Below are positions 1 to 9,041 of a stretch of 64,000 bases of DNA, piece by piece. Numbering within the stretch: the stretch's first letter is position 1; every line of letters starts with the position of its first letter. Source of the DNA: Thetidibacter halocola (lineage in GTDB: Bacteria > Pseudomonadota > Alphaproteobacteria > Rhodobacterales > Rhodobacteraceae); assembly GCF_018224955.1 (NCBI RefSeq), contig NZ_JAGTUU010000005.1:124001-188000 (forward strand). Direction: 5' to 3'. The notes under the pieces are model-generated. The model had not been told where the DNA came from and made no database searches. It saw nothing but the letters and a program-made list of their open reading frames with translations. A program made the position numbers and the translations under genes.

Positions 1-2445
1 GACATGGCCGGGGCGCAGGGCGTCAGCGACAGCCGCTTTCCGGCGCTGGAGAAAGAGCGCATCCCGCTGCTCGACGACAGCCACGTGGCGATGCGCGTCA
101 ACCTCGACGCCTGCATCCAGTGCGGTCTTTGCGTGCGTGCCTGCCGCGAAGTGCAGGTGAACGACGTGATCGGCATGTCGGGCCGGGGGCATGACGCCTA
201 TCCGACCTTCGATCTCGCCGACCCGATGGGCGACAGCACCTGCGTCGCCTGCGGCGAATGCGTGCAGGCCTGCCCGACCGGCGCCCTGATGCCCGCGAGC
301 GTTCTGGACGAAGCCCAGCAGGGCGACAGCCGGGACTACGACAGCGAGACGAAATCGGTCTGCCCGTTCTGCGGTGTCGGCTGCCAGGTGTCGGTCAAGG
401 TCAAGGATGGCCGCGTCAAGCATGTCGAGGGGGTCAACGGCCCCGCCAACGAGGGGCGGCTCTGCGTCAAGGGGCGCTTCGGTTTCGACTATATCCACCA
501 CCCGCACCGCCTGACCGTGCCTCTGATCCGGCGCGAGGACGCGCCCGAGAAGGGGCTGAACGTCGATCCTTCGAACCCCTGGACGCATTTCCGCGAGGCG
601 ACCTGGGAAGAGGCGCTGGACCGCGCCGCGCATGGGCTGGCCGATCTGCGCAGCTTTTACGGCGGGACGTCCGTGGCGGGTTTCGGCAGCGCGAAATGCA
701 CCAACGAGGAAGCCTACCTGTTCCAGAAGTTCATCCGGCAGGGCTTTGGCCACAACAACGTCGACCATTGCACGCGGCTGTGCCACGCGTCGTCCGTCGC
801 GGCGCTGATGGAGAACGTCGGTAGTGGCGCGGTCACGGCCAGCTTCAACGAGATCGAGAATGCCGACCTCGCCATCGTGATCGGCGCCAATCCGACCGAG
901 AACCACCCCGTCGCCGCGACCTTCTTCAAGCAGTTCACGAAACGCGGCGGGCAACTGGTGGTGATGGATCCGCGCGGCCAGGCACTGAAGCGGCATGCGG
1001 CCTTCATGCTGCAATTCCGCCCCGGCACCGACGTGGCACTGCTGAACGCGATCATGAACGTGATCGTCGAGGAAAAGCTGTATGACCGGCAGTATATCGA
1101 GGGGTTCACCGAGGGCTTCTTCGAGTTCCGCGAGCATATCCGCGCCTTCACGCCGGAGCGCATGAACGAGCTTTGCGGCATTTCCGCCGAGACGATCCGC
1201 GCCGTGGCGCGGGCCTATGCCGGGGCGAGCCGGGCGATGATCTTCTGGGGCATGGGGGTCAGCCAGCACGTCCATGGCACCGACAATGCGCGCTGCCTGA
1301 TTTCTCTGGCGCTGCTGTGCGGCCATGTCGGGCGGCCGGGAACCGGCCTGCACCCGCTGCGCGGCCAGAACAACGTGCAGGGCGCCTCGGACGCGGGGCT
1401 CATCCCGCACGTGATGCCGGATTACCAGAGCGTGACCGACCCCGAGGTGCGGGCGCTGTTCCGGCACATCTGGCGTGGCACCGAGATTTCCGAAAACCCC
1501 GGGCTGACGGTCGTCGAGATCATGGACCGCGTCTATCGCGGCGAGATCAAGGGCATGTACATCCTGGGCGAGAACCCGGCCATGTCCGACCCCGACGTGG
1601 AACATGCCCGCAAGGCGCTGGCGCAACTGGATCACCTGGTGGTGCAGGACATCTTCCTGACCGAGACCGCGAACTTCGCCGACGTGATCCTGCCGGCGAG
1701 CGCCTTCCCGGAAAAGCGTGGCACTGTGACCAATACCAACCGGCAAGTCCAGATGGCGCGCAAGGCGTTGGATGCGCCGGGGCAGGCGCGCGAGGATTGG
1801 GAGATCCTGGTGCAGATGGCACGGCGTGTCGGCCTCGACTGGGATTACGACGATCCCCGCGAGGTCTTCGACGAGATGAAGATGAGCATGCGCTCGCTGC
1901 ATCACATCACCTGGAAGCGGCTGGCCACCGAAAGCGCCGTTGCCTATCCGTGTTCCGGCCCGGACGATCCGGGTCGGTCGGTGGTCTTTGCCGATGGCTT
2001 CCCGCGGCGGGCGGGACGGGCGCGGTTTGCCCCGGCGCGGGTGACGCCGCCGGCCGAGATGCCCGATGATCGCTTTCCCATGGTGCTGACAACGGGCCGG
2101 CAGCTCGAGCATTGGCACACCGGCAGCATGACGCGCCGGGCCAGCGTACTGGATGCGATGGAGCCCGAGGCCAATTGCTCGCTGCACCCTTCGACGCTGC
2201 GGAGCCTGGGGGTGGAGCCGGGGGGGCTGGTGCGGTTGACGACGCGGCGCGGGTCGCTGGTGGTGATGGCGCGGGCGGACCGCGCTGTGGCGCCGGACAT
2301 GGTCTTTCTGCCCTTCGCCTATGTCGAGGCGGCGGCCAATATCCTGACCAACCCGGCGCTCGACCCGTTCGGCAAGATCCCCGAGTTCAAGTATTCCGCG
2401 GTGCGGGTCGAAAAGGCCGACGCCGCGCCGGTAGCGGCGGAGTGA
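1..2445 (+). CDS. fdsA: Formate dehydrogenase alpha subunit (5' truncated by window)
   Basis: Molybdenum-containing catalytic subunit that oxidises formate to CO2 and passes electrons through iron-sulphur clusters, to NAD+ in FdsABG-type soluble enzymes. The frame is open to base 1, so the gene enters from upstream; 813 residues are visible from the ATG at base 4. In order there are two ferredoxin CxxCxxCxxxC motifs (C37-C47 and C80-C90), the 4Fe-4S site of the bis-MGD domain (C120, C123, C127, C154), the Mo ligand C260 followed by H261, and a C-terminal molybdopterin-dinucleotide-binding barrel. The Mo-ligand codon is TGC, so this is a cysteine and not a selenocysteine enzyme. The missing part should carry the rest of the N-terminal 2Fe-2S domain. 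No fdsC- or fdsD-like gene follows directly. The family is certain; assignment to the NAD-linked Fds type rests on the N-terminal ferredoxin motifs. Confidence 0.93.
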   Translation, partial: DMAGAQGVSDSRFPALEKERIPLLDDSHVAMRVNLDACIQCGLCVRACREVQVNDVIGMSGRGHDAYPTFDLADPMGDSTCVACGECVQACPTGALMPASVLDEAQQGDSRDYDSETKSVCPFCGVGCQVSVKVKDGRVKHVEGVNGPANEGRLCVKGRFGFDYIHHPHRLTVPLIRREDAPEKGLNVDPSNPWTHFREATWEEALDRAAHGLADLRSFYGGTSVAGFGSAKCTNEEAYLFQKFIRQGFGHNNVDHCTRLCHASSVAALMENVGSGAVTASFNEIENADLAIVIGANPTENHPVAATFFKQFTKRGGQLVVMDPRGQALKRHAAFMLQFRPGTDVALLNAIMNVIVEEKLYDRQYIEGFTEGFFEFREHIRAFTPERMNELCGISAETIRAVARAYAGASRAMIFWGMGVSQHVHGTDNARCLISLALLCGHVGRPGTGLHPLRGQNNVQGASDAGLIPHVMPDYQSVTDPEVRALFRHIWRGTEISENPGLTVVEIMDRVYRGEIKGMYILGENPAMSDPDVEHARKALAQLDHLVVQDIFLTETANFADVILPASAFPEKRGTVTNTNRQVQMARKALDAPGQAREDWEILVQMARRVGLDWDYDDPREVFDEMKMSMRSLHHITWKRLATESAVAYPCSGPDDPGRSVVFADGFPRRAGRARFAPARVTPPAEMPDDRFPMVLTTGRQLEHWHTGSMTRRASVLDAMEPEANCSLHPSTLRSLGVEPGGLVRLTTRRGSLVVMARADRAVAPDMVFLPFAYVEAAANILTNPALDPFGKIPEFKYSAVRVEKADAAPVAAE

Positions 2446-2454
2446 TCCAGCGGT

Positions 2455-2473
2455 GCGCGCCCTGCGGGCGCGC
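2455..2473. terminator. GC hairpin after formate dehydrogenase gene
   Basis: A perfect 8-bp stem (GCGCGCCC / GGGCGCGC) with a 3-base loop starts 10 bases after the formate dehydrogenase stop codon. There is no T-run, so it is either a Rho-type or RNA-stabilising 3' hairpin rather than a classical intrinsic terminator. Confidence 0.45.
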
Positions 2474-2590
2474 GCAGCCTGTCTCGGCTTCGGGCTGCGC
2501 CCTGTGCCTCGGGTGCTTCTGGCTGGCGTGACGTTTCTTGCGGACGGTCGATCCGTTGCTGGCGTGGTGGAGCGGGGGCTGCGCACGGTC

Positions 2591-2644
2591 GGGGGCAACC
2601 CCTTACCCCCGCGCTTCCCGGAGTTTGCCGGGCAAGATGAAGGG
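2591..2644 (-). repeat. Dispersed intergenic hairpin repeat, subtype 2, copy 1
   Basis: Read on the minus strand it begins CTTCATCTTGCC, continues through an A-rich spacer to CTCCGGG, and ends in a G-run/C-run inverted repeat (GGGGTAAGGGGTTGCCCC). The same layout recurs at 8981-9026 and 14737-14800. The copy ends at the base before the ATG of the amidohydrolase, so its terminal GAAGGG lies where that gene's ribosome-binding site is expected. Confidence 0.6.
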
Positions 2645-3847
2645 ATGACGATGATTGCCGTGAACGAAGAGCGGTTCCTGAAGTCTCTGCACGACCTGCG
2701 CCGTTTCGGCGCGTCGGGCGTGGGCAAGGGCGTCGTGCGACCGGCCTATTCCGAGGCAGACATCGCAGCGCGCGACTGGCTGGCGGGTGTGATGCGCGCG
2801 GCGGGGCTGGAGGCCGTGTTCGATCCGATGGGGTCGCTGTTCGGCCTCGCGCCCGGGCGGTCCATCCTGCTGGGCTCGCACAGCGACAGCCAGCCCGAAG
2901 GCGGCTGGCTGGACGGGGCGCTGGGAGTGATGGCGGGGTTGGAGATTGCGCGCGCCGCCGCCGAGTCGGGCGGGCCGCCCGTGTCGGTCGTGTCCTTCCA
3001 GGACGAAGAGGGGCGGTTCGGCGTGACCACGGGCAGCGCGGTCTGGGGCGGGGTGCTGGCGCAGGCCGAGGCCGACGGGCTGACGGACCGGGCCGGCGTG
3101 ACCCTGGGCGACGCGCGGGCCGCGATGGGCGCGCGGTTGGAGGCGCCGGTCGACCCGGCACGGTTCTCGGCCTATCTCGAGATGCATATCGAGCAGGGGC
3201 CGGTGCTGGATGGTGCGGGCGAGGCGCTGGGCGTGGTCGATGCCATCGTGGGCATCCGTGACCGGATGATCACCTTCACCGGGCAGCAGAACCACGCGGG
3301 CACCACGCCCATGCATCTGAGGCGCGATGCCTTCCAGGCGCTGTCGGCCTTCAATGCGCGCATCAACGAGCGGTTCCGCAACATCGTCACCCCGGCCACG
3401 GTATGGACCATCGGCCATGTCCGCCTGCATCCCGACGCGCATTCCATCGTGCCGGGGCGGGCGGCCTTTTCGATGCAGTGGCGGGACGGCGATGCCGACC
3501 GGCTGGCGCGGATGGAGGCGGTGATCCGCGAGACCGCCGAGGAGGTCGCGCGCGAGAGGGGCATGGGGCTGGAAATGGGGCCGATGCTGGGGATCGAGCC
3601 GGTGGCGATGGACGCGGGCCTCGTCGCCGCGCTGGAGGGCGCATGCCAGGCCGAGGCGCCGGGGCGCTGGCGGCGGATGCCGTCGGGTGCTTTGCACGAC
3701 GCGTCGAACGTGGCGCGGCTGATGCCCTCGGCCATGCTCTTCGTGCCCTCGATCGGCGGGATCAGCCACGATTTCGCCGAGGATACCGCCGAGGTCGACC
3801 TTGTCATCGGGTTGCGGGCGCTGGCCCGGGCGGTGACGACGATTTGA
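2645..3847 (+). CDS. M20-family Zn-dependent amidohydrolase (allantoate / N-carbamoyl amino-acid hydrolase type)
   Basis: A 400-residue metal-dependent hydrolase of the M20/AmaB-HyuC group, which cleaves ureido or carbamoyl C-N bonds (allantoate, ureidoglycolate, N-carbamoyl-beta-alanine, N-carbamoyl-L-amino acids). Visible motifs are the metal-site segment [18 protein letters not shown], the Q-D-E-E-G-R-F segment with the catalytic Glu pair, H-I-E-Q-G-P and N-H-A-G-T-T-P in the dimerisation domain. A longer open frame reaches back to 2453, but the ATG at 2645 matches the family start and length. The upstream extension is repeat sequence. The gene follows the formate dehydrogenase gene in the same direction. 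Substrate cannot be decided from sequence; the H-S-D-S-Q-P variant of the usual H-x-D-T-Q-P is worth noting. Confidence 0.85.
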   Translation: MTMIAVNEERFLKSLHDLRRFGASGVGKGVVRPAYSEADIAARDWLAGVMRAAGLEAVFDPMGSLFGLAPGRSILLGSHSDSQPEGGWLDGALGVMAGLEIARAAAESGGPPVSVVSFQDEEGRFGVTTGSAVWGGVLAQAEADGLTDRAGVTLGDARAAMGARLEAPVDPARFSAYLEMHIEQGPVLDGAGEALGVVDAIVGIRDRMITFTGQQNHAGTTPMHLRRDAFQALSAFNARINERFRNIVTPATVWTIGHVRLHPDAHSIVPGRAAFSMQWRDGDADRLARMEAVIRETAEEVARERGMGLEMGPMLGIEPVAMDAGLVAALEGACQAEAPGRWRRMPSGALHDASNVARLMPSAMLFVPSIGGISHDFAEDTAEVDLVIGLRALARAVTTI

Positions 3848-3887
3848 GCGCTGCGACGGATGGGTGCGACAGGACGGGAGGGTGCCG

Positions 3888-4046
3888 ATGGACCCGATGA
3901 CGCTGGTCTACTACGCCGCGATCTGCGGCCTGTTGAGCCTGGCCGGTCCGCGCCTGGGCGGACGCTGGGCGCGGTTCGGGGTCGGTGTGCTGGTGGGCTT
4001 GGGCGCGGCGGCGGCGTTGCCCGCGATCAGGGCCGTTCTGGGATAA
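3888..4046 (+). CDS. 52-residue putative membrane protein
   Basis: A small protein starting at an ATG after GAGGGTGCCG. Residues about 5-20 and 32-50 are hydrophobic and rich in Gly/Ala/Leu, separated by a short basic loop (R-L-G-G-R-W-A-R-F), which suggests a two-helix inner-membrane hairpin. It lies 40 bases after the amidohydrolase and 4 bases from the end of the convergent response regulator. I do not recognise a family; the even spread of hydrophobic residues and a ribosome-binding-like GAGGG favour a real gene over chance. Confidence 0.5.
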   Translation: MDPMTLVYYAAICGLLSLAGPRLGGRWARFGVGVLVGLGAAAALPAIRAVLG

Positions 4047-4050
4047 GGCG

Positions 4051-4749
4051 TCATTCCCAGGCGACGTCGCCGAGAAAGATGTAGCCCGCGCCGTAGATCG
4101 TCTTGATCAGGCGCGGGTTCTTCGGGTCCTCGCGCAGCTTTGTGCGCAGGCGCGAGATGCGCACGTCCATCGCCCGGTCGAAACTGTCACCTGCCGTGCC
4201 GCCCAGGGCCTCCTGCATGGCAGCGCGGGTGATCAGGCGGTTGGGGCGTTCCAGGAACAGGCGCAGCACCGCGCCTTCGGCCTGGCTGAAGGGGGTTTCC
4301 TGGCCCTCGGCATCTTCCAGCGCGAAACGGTCGAAATGCGCGGTCCAGCCGCCGAAACGGGCGGTGTCGCCGGTCGCCGCCGTCTGACGCGGCGCGCGCA
4401 GGCGGGCGCGGACGCGCGCCACCACTTCGGCCGGATCGAAGGGCTTGATGATATAGTCGTCTGCGCCCAGTTCCAGCCCGGTCACTCGGTCCTGAACCTG
4501 CGCCCGGCCCGAGATGATGATGACACTGGCGCCCTGTTGCAGCGCCAGGCGGTGAACCAGCGTCAGCCCGTCGCGATCGGGCAGGCCCAGGTCGACAAGG
4601 CAGAGGTCGGGCGTGGTGCGGCGCAGCGCAGCCTCGAAGTCGGAGGCCCGCCCGAAGGCGAGCGTGCGGAACCCGGCCTCCTGCAAGGCTTCGGCCAGCA
4701 TCTCGCGGATGGCCGGTTCGTCGTCGAGGATGGTGACAAGCGCGCTCAT
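4051..4749 (-). CDS. OmpR/PhoB-family response regulator
   Basis: A 232-residue two-component regulator. The receiver domain (residues about 4-118) has the acidic pocket D9-D10, phospho-acceptor D53 in L-V-D-L-G-L-P-D, and the conserved K in I-I-K-P-F-D. A winged-helix DNA-binding domain follows (about 135-230), ending in the typical R-L-R-x-K-L ... G-A-G-Y-I-F. It lies 77 bases downstream of a hybrid sensor kinase on the same strand, so the two are probably co-transcribed and form a signalling pair. The signal and target genes are not evident. Confidence 0.9.
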   Translation of the reverse strand: MSALVTILDDEPAIREMLAEALQEAGFRTLAFGRASDFEAALRRTTPDLCLVDLGLPDRDGLTLVHRLALQQGASVIIISGRAQVQDRVTGLELGADDYIIKPFDPAEVVARVRARLRAPRQTAATGDTARFGGWTAHFDRFALEDAEGQETPFSQAEGAVLRLFLERPNRLITRAAMQEALGGTAGDSFDRAMDVRISRLRTKLREDPKNPRLIKTIYGAGYIFLGDVAWE

Positions 4750-4826
4750 GCCCTTGGTCTAAGGGATCGCGGCGGCTGCGGAAAGGGGCCGTATCCTGTG
4801 CCCGGGACCATGAAATGGGTGCTGGT

Positions 4827-6710
4827 TCACGCTGGCTGCGGTTCGAGGAAGGCGGCGAGACCCGCCACGTCGAAGGGTTTGGCCAGGACCGGACCCAGCG
4901 CCCGGGCCGCTGCATGATACGGGTGGTCCGGCGGCAGCGAGGTCATCAGCCGGACGGGCAGGGGGGCAAGGCGTTCGATCAGGCTCAACCCCGTTTCCTC
5001 GCCTTCAAGCATGATGTCGCTCAGTACCAGGGCCAGGTCGGGCAGACCTTCGGCCAGCAGGGCGGCCTCGGCGACCGAGGCGGCCTCGACGACGGCGAAA
5101 CCGAGACCGGTCAGCATCTCGCGGATCGTCTCGCGCAGGTCGGCGCCATCCTCGACCAGCAGGACCAGCCCACCATTCGGTGTGCCGATGGCCCGGCGCA
5201 GCGGCAGACGCAGGGTCACCAGCGCGCCGCCCTCTGCCCCGTTTCGCAGGCGCATCGATCCGCCGGCGAGCTTGACCATGTCATAGACCATGGCCAGCCC
5301 CAGCCCCGAACCCTCGCCTCCCTTGGTGGTGAAGAACGGGTCCAGCGCGTGGGCCAGAGCGGTATCGGAAAAGCCCGGCCCGGTATCGTTCACCGCCAGC
5401 TCCAGCCAGGTGTCCTGCACCTCACGCGCGGCCAGGGTGATGGTGCCCTGCGCCCCGCAGGCGTCGCGGGCGTTCAGGACCAGGTTCAGCGCGGCATCCT
5501 GCAACAGGCCCGGGTCCAGCAGCAGCGGTCCGGTCGTGTCGTCCCGCAACCGCAGCGCGATCCCCTCGGGCAGCGAAGCCGAAGCCAGCACGGACAGGTC
5601 GCCGAGGAAGCGCGACAGGCGCAGCGGTTCGGGCTGCCAGCGGCGCGGGCCGGTGATGTCGGCGATCCGGTTCAGCAGTTGCCCGCCGCGCCGCGCCGCC
5701 TGCAATGTGGCCGAGATCAGCGGCTCGGCCTCGGGCGTCAGGGGCAGGCGGGCCAGTTTCGACTGCATCCCGAGGATGATCGTCAGCAGGTTCGCGAAAT
5801 CATGTGCCAGCCCCGAGGTCAGTTGCGCCGCCATCTCGCGGCGCCGGGTTTGTTGCAGGGCGGCGCGGGTCTGGGTTTCCTCGGTCACGTCCTGGCTGAG
5901 GATGTAGACGCCGGGCTCGATCGGGTCGGGGGTAAAGGCCGCACGGATACGGCGCGACGACATCTCGTCGGTGAACTCGAAGGTGCTGGGGCGCCCGGCC
6001 TGCGCGGCCTCCAGGTGCGGGTGCACCCGGTCGTAGGCCTGCTCGCCCAGCGTCTCTGAGATGTGCAGCCCGACGATCTCGGTCGGGCGGCCCGGCATGA
6101 CCGCTGCCAGGCGACGGTTCGAGAAGGTGTAGCGCCCCGCCGCGTCCACGCGGGCGATATGGGCTGGCATCATCTCGGCCGTGGTGCGGGTGCGGGCCTC
6201 CATCTCGGCCAGGCCGCGCTGCGCCTCGGTTAGGGCGGCGTTGGTGGCGGCGAGGGCGCGGTTCGTCCGGCTGAGTTCCTCGGAGCGGCGCAGCACCTCT
6301 TCTGACAGGGTTTCCGAGCGGGCACGCAGCAGCGCCTCCTGCGTCTTGACCGCCGTGATGTCGGTATAGACCGTCACCCAGCCGCCCTGCGGCAGCGGCG
6401 CGCCCTCGACGCTGATGACCCGGCCGTTGGCGCGGGTGCGTTCCATGTAATGCGGCTCGAAGGCGCGGGCGAGGTCGACGCGGCTGTGGACGAAGGCCTC
6501 GATATCGTCGATCTCGCCGTATTCGCCCCGCTGGGCGAGGTGACGGATGATCGCCTCGAAGGGCGCGCCGGGGGTGACCAGCGGATCGGGCAGGTCGAAC
6601 ATGCGCTGCATCGGGCGGTTGACCAGCACAAGCCGCAGGTCGCTGTCGAAGATCGACAGCGCCTGCTGGATCAGGTTCAGCCCGGCGGTGATGAGCGGAT
6701 CGCGTGACAT
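4827..6710 (-). CDS. Hybrid sensor histidine kinase (PAS-PAS-HisKA-HATPase-receiver)
   Basis: A 627-residue cytoplasmic-looking hybrid kinase without transmembrane segments. Order: an N-terminal PAS domain of the PAS_7 kind (about 10-125), a coiled coil rich in Glu/Arg (about 128-180), a second PAS (about 190-295), HisKA with phospho-acceptor H303 in L-A-H-D-F-A-N, and a HATPase with N-box N-L-V-L-N-A-R-D-A and glycine boxes D-T-G-P-G-F and G-S-G-L-G-L-A. A C-terminal receiver has D565 in L-S-D-I-M. The downstream OmpR-type regulator is its likely partner. No histidine phosphotransfer (Hpt) domain is present in it or nearby, so the receiver may be autoregulatory. Absence of membrane helices suggests an internal cue such as redox or a ligand bound by PAS. 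Confidence 0.9.
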   Translation of the reverse strand: MSRDPLITAGLNLIQQALSIFDSDLRLVLVNRPMQRMFDLPDPLVTPGAPFEAIIRHLAQRGEYGEIDDIEAFVHSRVDLARAFEPHYMERTRANGRVISVEGAPLPQGGWVTVYTDITAVKTQEALLRARSETLSEEVLRRSEELSRTNRALAATNAALTEAQRGLAEMEARTRTTAEMMPAHIARVDAAGRYTFSNRRLAAVMPGRPTEIVGLHISETLGEQAYDRVHPHLEAAQAGRPSTFEFTDEMSSRRIRAAFTPDPIEPGVYILSQDVTEETQTRAALQQTRRREMAAQLTSGLAHDFANLLTIILGMQSKLARLPLTPEAEPLISATLQAARRGGQLLNRIADITGPRRWQPEPLRLSRFLGDLSVLASASLPEGIALRLRDDTTGPLLLDPGLLQDAALNLVLNARDACGAQGTITLAAREVQDTWLELAVNDTGPGFSDTALAHALDPFFTTKGGEGSGLGLAMVYDMVKLAGGSMRLRNGAEGGALVTLRLPLRRAIGTPNGGLVLLVEDGADLRETIREMLTGLGFAVVEAASVAEAALLAEGLPDLALVLSDIMLEGEETGLSLIERLAPLPVRLMTSLPPDHPYHAAARALGPVLAKPFDVAGLAAFLEPQPA

Positions 6711-6779
6711 CGTCCCCAGCGGTAGCGCGTCGCATGGCGCGGGGCAAATCCCATCGACAGGACCTGCCCGGCGCGGCCT

Positions 6780-6824
6780 GTTACAATTGGTTACATTCCG
6801 GAAATGTTGCGGAAAAAGTTGACC
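6780..6824 (+). promoter_or_regulatory. Putative operator/promoter region of the CoA-ligase/ABC cassette
   Basis: Two GTTACA direct repeats start at 6780 and 6790, exactly one helical turn apart. They are followed by the inverted repeat ACATT-CCGGA-AATGT (6793-6807, with an inner TTCCGGAA palindrome) and a TTGACC box at 6819-6824 that could be a -35 element. It lies 108-152 bases upstream of the AMP-ligase start in the divergent interval with the sensor kinase. The regulator is unknown. Confidence 0.35.
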
Positions 6825-6931
6825 GCAAGGTTGGGAATGGACCTAATGGGCCACAGAATCGCACAAGCGGTCGTGGCCGGAACAGGCCCAGAGGAGAGTG
6901 CTGGCGCAGGCCGGCGCGGGGAGGAATAGAT

Positions 6932-8902
6932 TTGGAACCGAAGTCCGAGGGCACGGAAGGCCTGCGGTCGATTCCCGCCTTGCTGTTGCGGAACGCCGCC
7001 CAGTTCGGCGACGCACCCGCCTATCGCGAGAAGGAATTCGGCATCTGGCAATGTTGGAGCTGGAAGCGGACGGCCGACGAGGTCGAGGCGCTGGCGCTGG
7101 GTCTGCTGAATCTGGGCGTGAATCCGGGCGATCACATCGCCATCATTGGCCGCAACCGCCCGTCCCTGTATTACTCGATGGTCGCGGCGCAGTCCGTGGG
7201 CGCAATCCCCGTGCCGCTCTACCAGGATGCGGTGGCCGAGGAGATGGTCTACGTGCTGGCCCATTGCGGCGCGCGGTTCGTCATCGCCAGCGACCAGGAA
7301 CAGGTCGACAAGGTCATCGAGATCCAGGACGACCTGCACCAGTTCGAGCACATGATCTATCTCGATCCGCGTGGCCTGCGGAAATACGATCATTCCCACC
7401 TGCACCAGTTCAGCCATATCCTGGACCAGGGCCGCGCCGCGCGCGACGAATTCCTGCCCGAGCTGGAACGGCGGCGCTCGGCGCTGACCTATGACGACAC
7501 CTGCGTGATGCTCTATACCTCGGGCACCACGGGCAAGCCCAAGGGCGTGGTGCTGTCGAACCGAAACATCATCGAAAGCGCCCGGGCCGCGTCGGAATTC
7601 GACAAGCTCAAGCGCACCGACGAGGTGCTGGCCTACCTGCCGATGGCCTGGGTGGGCGATTTCATCTTTTCGATCGGCCAGAGCTACTGGACGGGCTTCT
7701 GCGTGAACTGCCCCGAAAGCGCCGACACGCTGCTGACCGACCTGCGCGAGATCGCGCCGACCTATTACTTTGCCCCGCCGCGGGTCTTCGAGACGCAGCT
7801 GACGCAGATCACCATCCGGATGGAGGATGCCAGCCCGCTGAAACAGCGCATGTTCCGTCATTTCATGGCCCATGCGCGCAAGGTCGGGCCGAAGATACTC
7901 GACGGGAAATCCGTGGGCCTGCTGGACCGGCTGAAATACGCGCTGGGCGAATTGCTGGTCTACGGGCCGCTCAAGAACGCGATGGGGTTCAGCCGCGTGC
8001 GGGTGGGCTATACCGCGGGCGAGGCGATCGGGCCGGAGATCTTCGATTTCTATCGCTCGCTAGGGATCAACCTGAAACAGCTCTACGGCCAGACCGAGGC
8101 ATCGGTCTTCATCACCGTGCAGCCGGATGGCGAGGTGCGCAGCGATACGGTGGGGGTTCCGGCTCCTGGCGTCGAGATCCGCATCGCCGAGAATGGCGAG
8201 GTCTACTACCGCTCGCCGGGCGTTTTCGTCGAATACTACAAGAACCCGGAAAGCACGGCGGACACCAAGGATGCCGAGGGCTGGGTCGCCACCGGCGACG
8301 CAGGCTTCATCGAGGAATCGACCGGCCACCTGCGCATCATCGACCGGGCCAAGGACGTGGGCCAGATGGCCGACGGCAGCATGTTCGCGCCCAAGTATGT
8401 CGAGAACAAGCTGAAGTTCTATCCGAACATCCTCGAGGCGGTGGTCTTTGGTGCCGGGCGCGACCGCTGTGTGGCCTTCATCAACATCGACCTGACGGCG
8501 GTCGGCAATTGGGCCGAGCGCAACAACATCGCCTACGCGAGTTACCAGGAACTGGCGCAGCACCCGCAGGTGCTGGAGACGATCAAGCGGCATATCGAGG
8601 AGGTCAACGCCTCGGTCGCGCAGGACGAGATTCTGTCGGGCTGCCAGGTGCACCGCTTCCTCGTGCTGCACAAGGAACTGGATGCCGACGACGGCGAGAT
8701 GACCCGCACGCGCAAGGTGCGCCGCAAGGTGATCGGCGAGAAGTTCCACGACTTGGTGGACGCGCTCTATGACGGGTCGGACAGCGTCTACACCGAGACC
8801 GAGGTGACCTACGAGGACGGCCGCAAGGGCAAGATCAAGGCGACGCTGAAGATCCTCGACGCAAAGGTCGTGCCGGTGACGGGCAGGATGGCGGCGGAAT
8901 GA
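6932..8902 (+). CDS. AMP-forming acyl-CoA synthetase (long-chain fatty-acid-CoA ligase-like)
   Basis: An adenylate-forming ligase of 656 residues that would activate a carboxylic acid with ATP and join it to CoA. The P-loop-like motif Y-T-S-G-T-T-G-K-P-K-G lies near residue 195, the Y-G-Q-T-E-A motif near 390, and the hinge T-G-D ... I-I-D-R-A-K-D near 450-475. I chose the TTG at 6932: it is preceded by GGGAGGAA at 5 bases, and the upstream open frame (from 6704) reads as low-quality Arg-rich sequence. The gene opens a co-directional cluster with a LIV-type ABC importer. That context suggests it activates the imported acid, which could be aromatic, branched or aliphatic. Confidence 0.87.
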   Translation: MEPKSEGTEGLRSIPALLLRNAAQFGDAPAYREKEFGIWQCWSWKRTADEVEALALGLLNLGVNPGDHIAIIGRNRPSLYYSMVAAQSVGAIPVPLYQDAVAEEMVYVLAHCGARFVIASDQEQVDKVIEIQDDLHQFEHMIYLDPRGLRKYDHSHLHQFSHILDQGRAARDEFLPELERRRSALTYDDTCVMLYTSGTTGKPKGVVLSNRNIIESARAASEFDKLKRTDEVLAYLPMAWVGDFIFSIGQSYWTGFCVNCPESADTLLTDLREIAPTYYFAPPRVFETQLTQITIRMEDASPLKQRMFRHFMAHARKVGPKILDGKSVGLLDRLKYALGELLVYGPLKNAMGFSRVRVGYTAGEAIGPEIFDFYRSLGINLKQLYGQTEASVFITVQPDGEVRSDTVGVPAPGVEIRIAENGEVYYRSPGVFVEYYKNPESTADTKDAEGWVATGDAGFIEESTGHLRIIDRAKDVGQMADGSMFAPKYVENKLKFYPNILEAVVFGAGRDRCVAFINIDLTAVGNWAERNNIAYASYQELAQHPQVLETIKRHIEEVNASVAQDEILSGCQVHRFLVLHKELDADDGEMTRTRKVRRKVIGEKFHDLVDALYDGSDSVYTETEVTYEDGRKGKIKATLKILDAKVVPVTGRMAAE

Positions 8903-8980
8903 CGGATCGTCGCTCGTTGCAGGCGCAACATCGCCCCGCCCGCCATCCCGCATGGTGCCTTTGCCGTTGGGTGGAGCATG

Positions 8981-9026
8981 GGGCGAACCGGCCCTCCGGC
9001 CGGGTTTTTTCCGGCAAGATGATGAT
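8981..9026 (-). repeat. Dispersed intergenic hairpin repeat, subtype 2, copy 2
   Basis: On the minus strand it reads CATCTTGCCGGAAAAAACC followed by a CCGGCC/GGCCGG hairpin. The layout matches the copies at 2591-2644 and 14737-14800. In this copy the hairpin followed by T6 on the plus strand forms an intrinsic terminator. Confidence 0.55.
8988..9010 (+). terminator. Intrinsic terminator between CoA ligase and ABC ATPase genes
   Basis: Stem CCGGCC (8988-8993) / GGCCGG (8998-9003) with loop CTCC, then G and a run of six T (9005-9010). It sits 86 bases after the ligase stop and 31 bases before the next start. Either the importer genes have their own promoter or the site attenuates read-through. 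Confidence 0.6.
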
Positions 9027-9041
9027 GATGGGGGTTCGCGC

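Noticed and set aside
757-790. Selenocysteine at the Mo ligand of formate dehydrogenase
   Set aside because: The codons here are TGC; there is no in-frame TGA, so a SECIS element is not needed.
6704-6931. Longer N-terminus for the AMP ligase starting at 6704
   Set aside because: The extra 76 residues are Arg/Gly-rich with no family match, and GGGAGGAA precedes the TTG at 6932.
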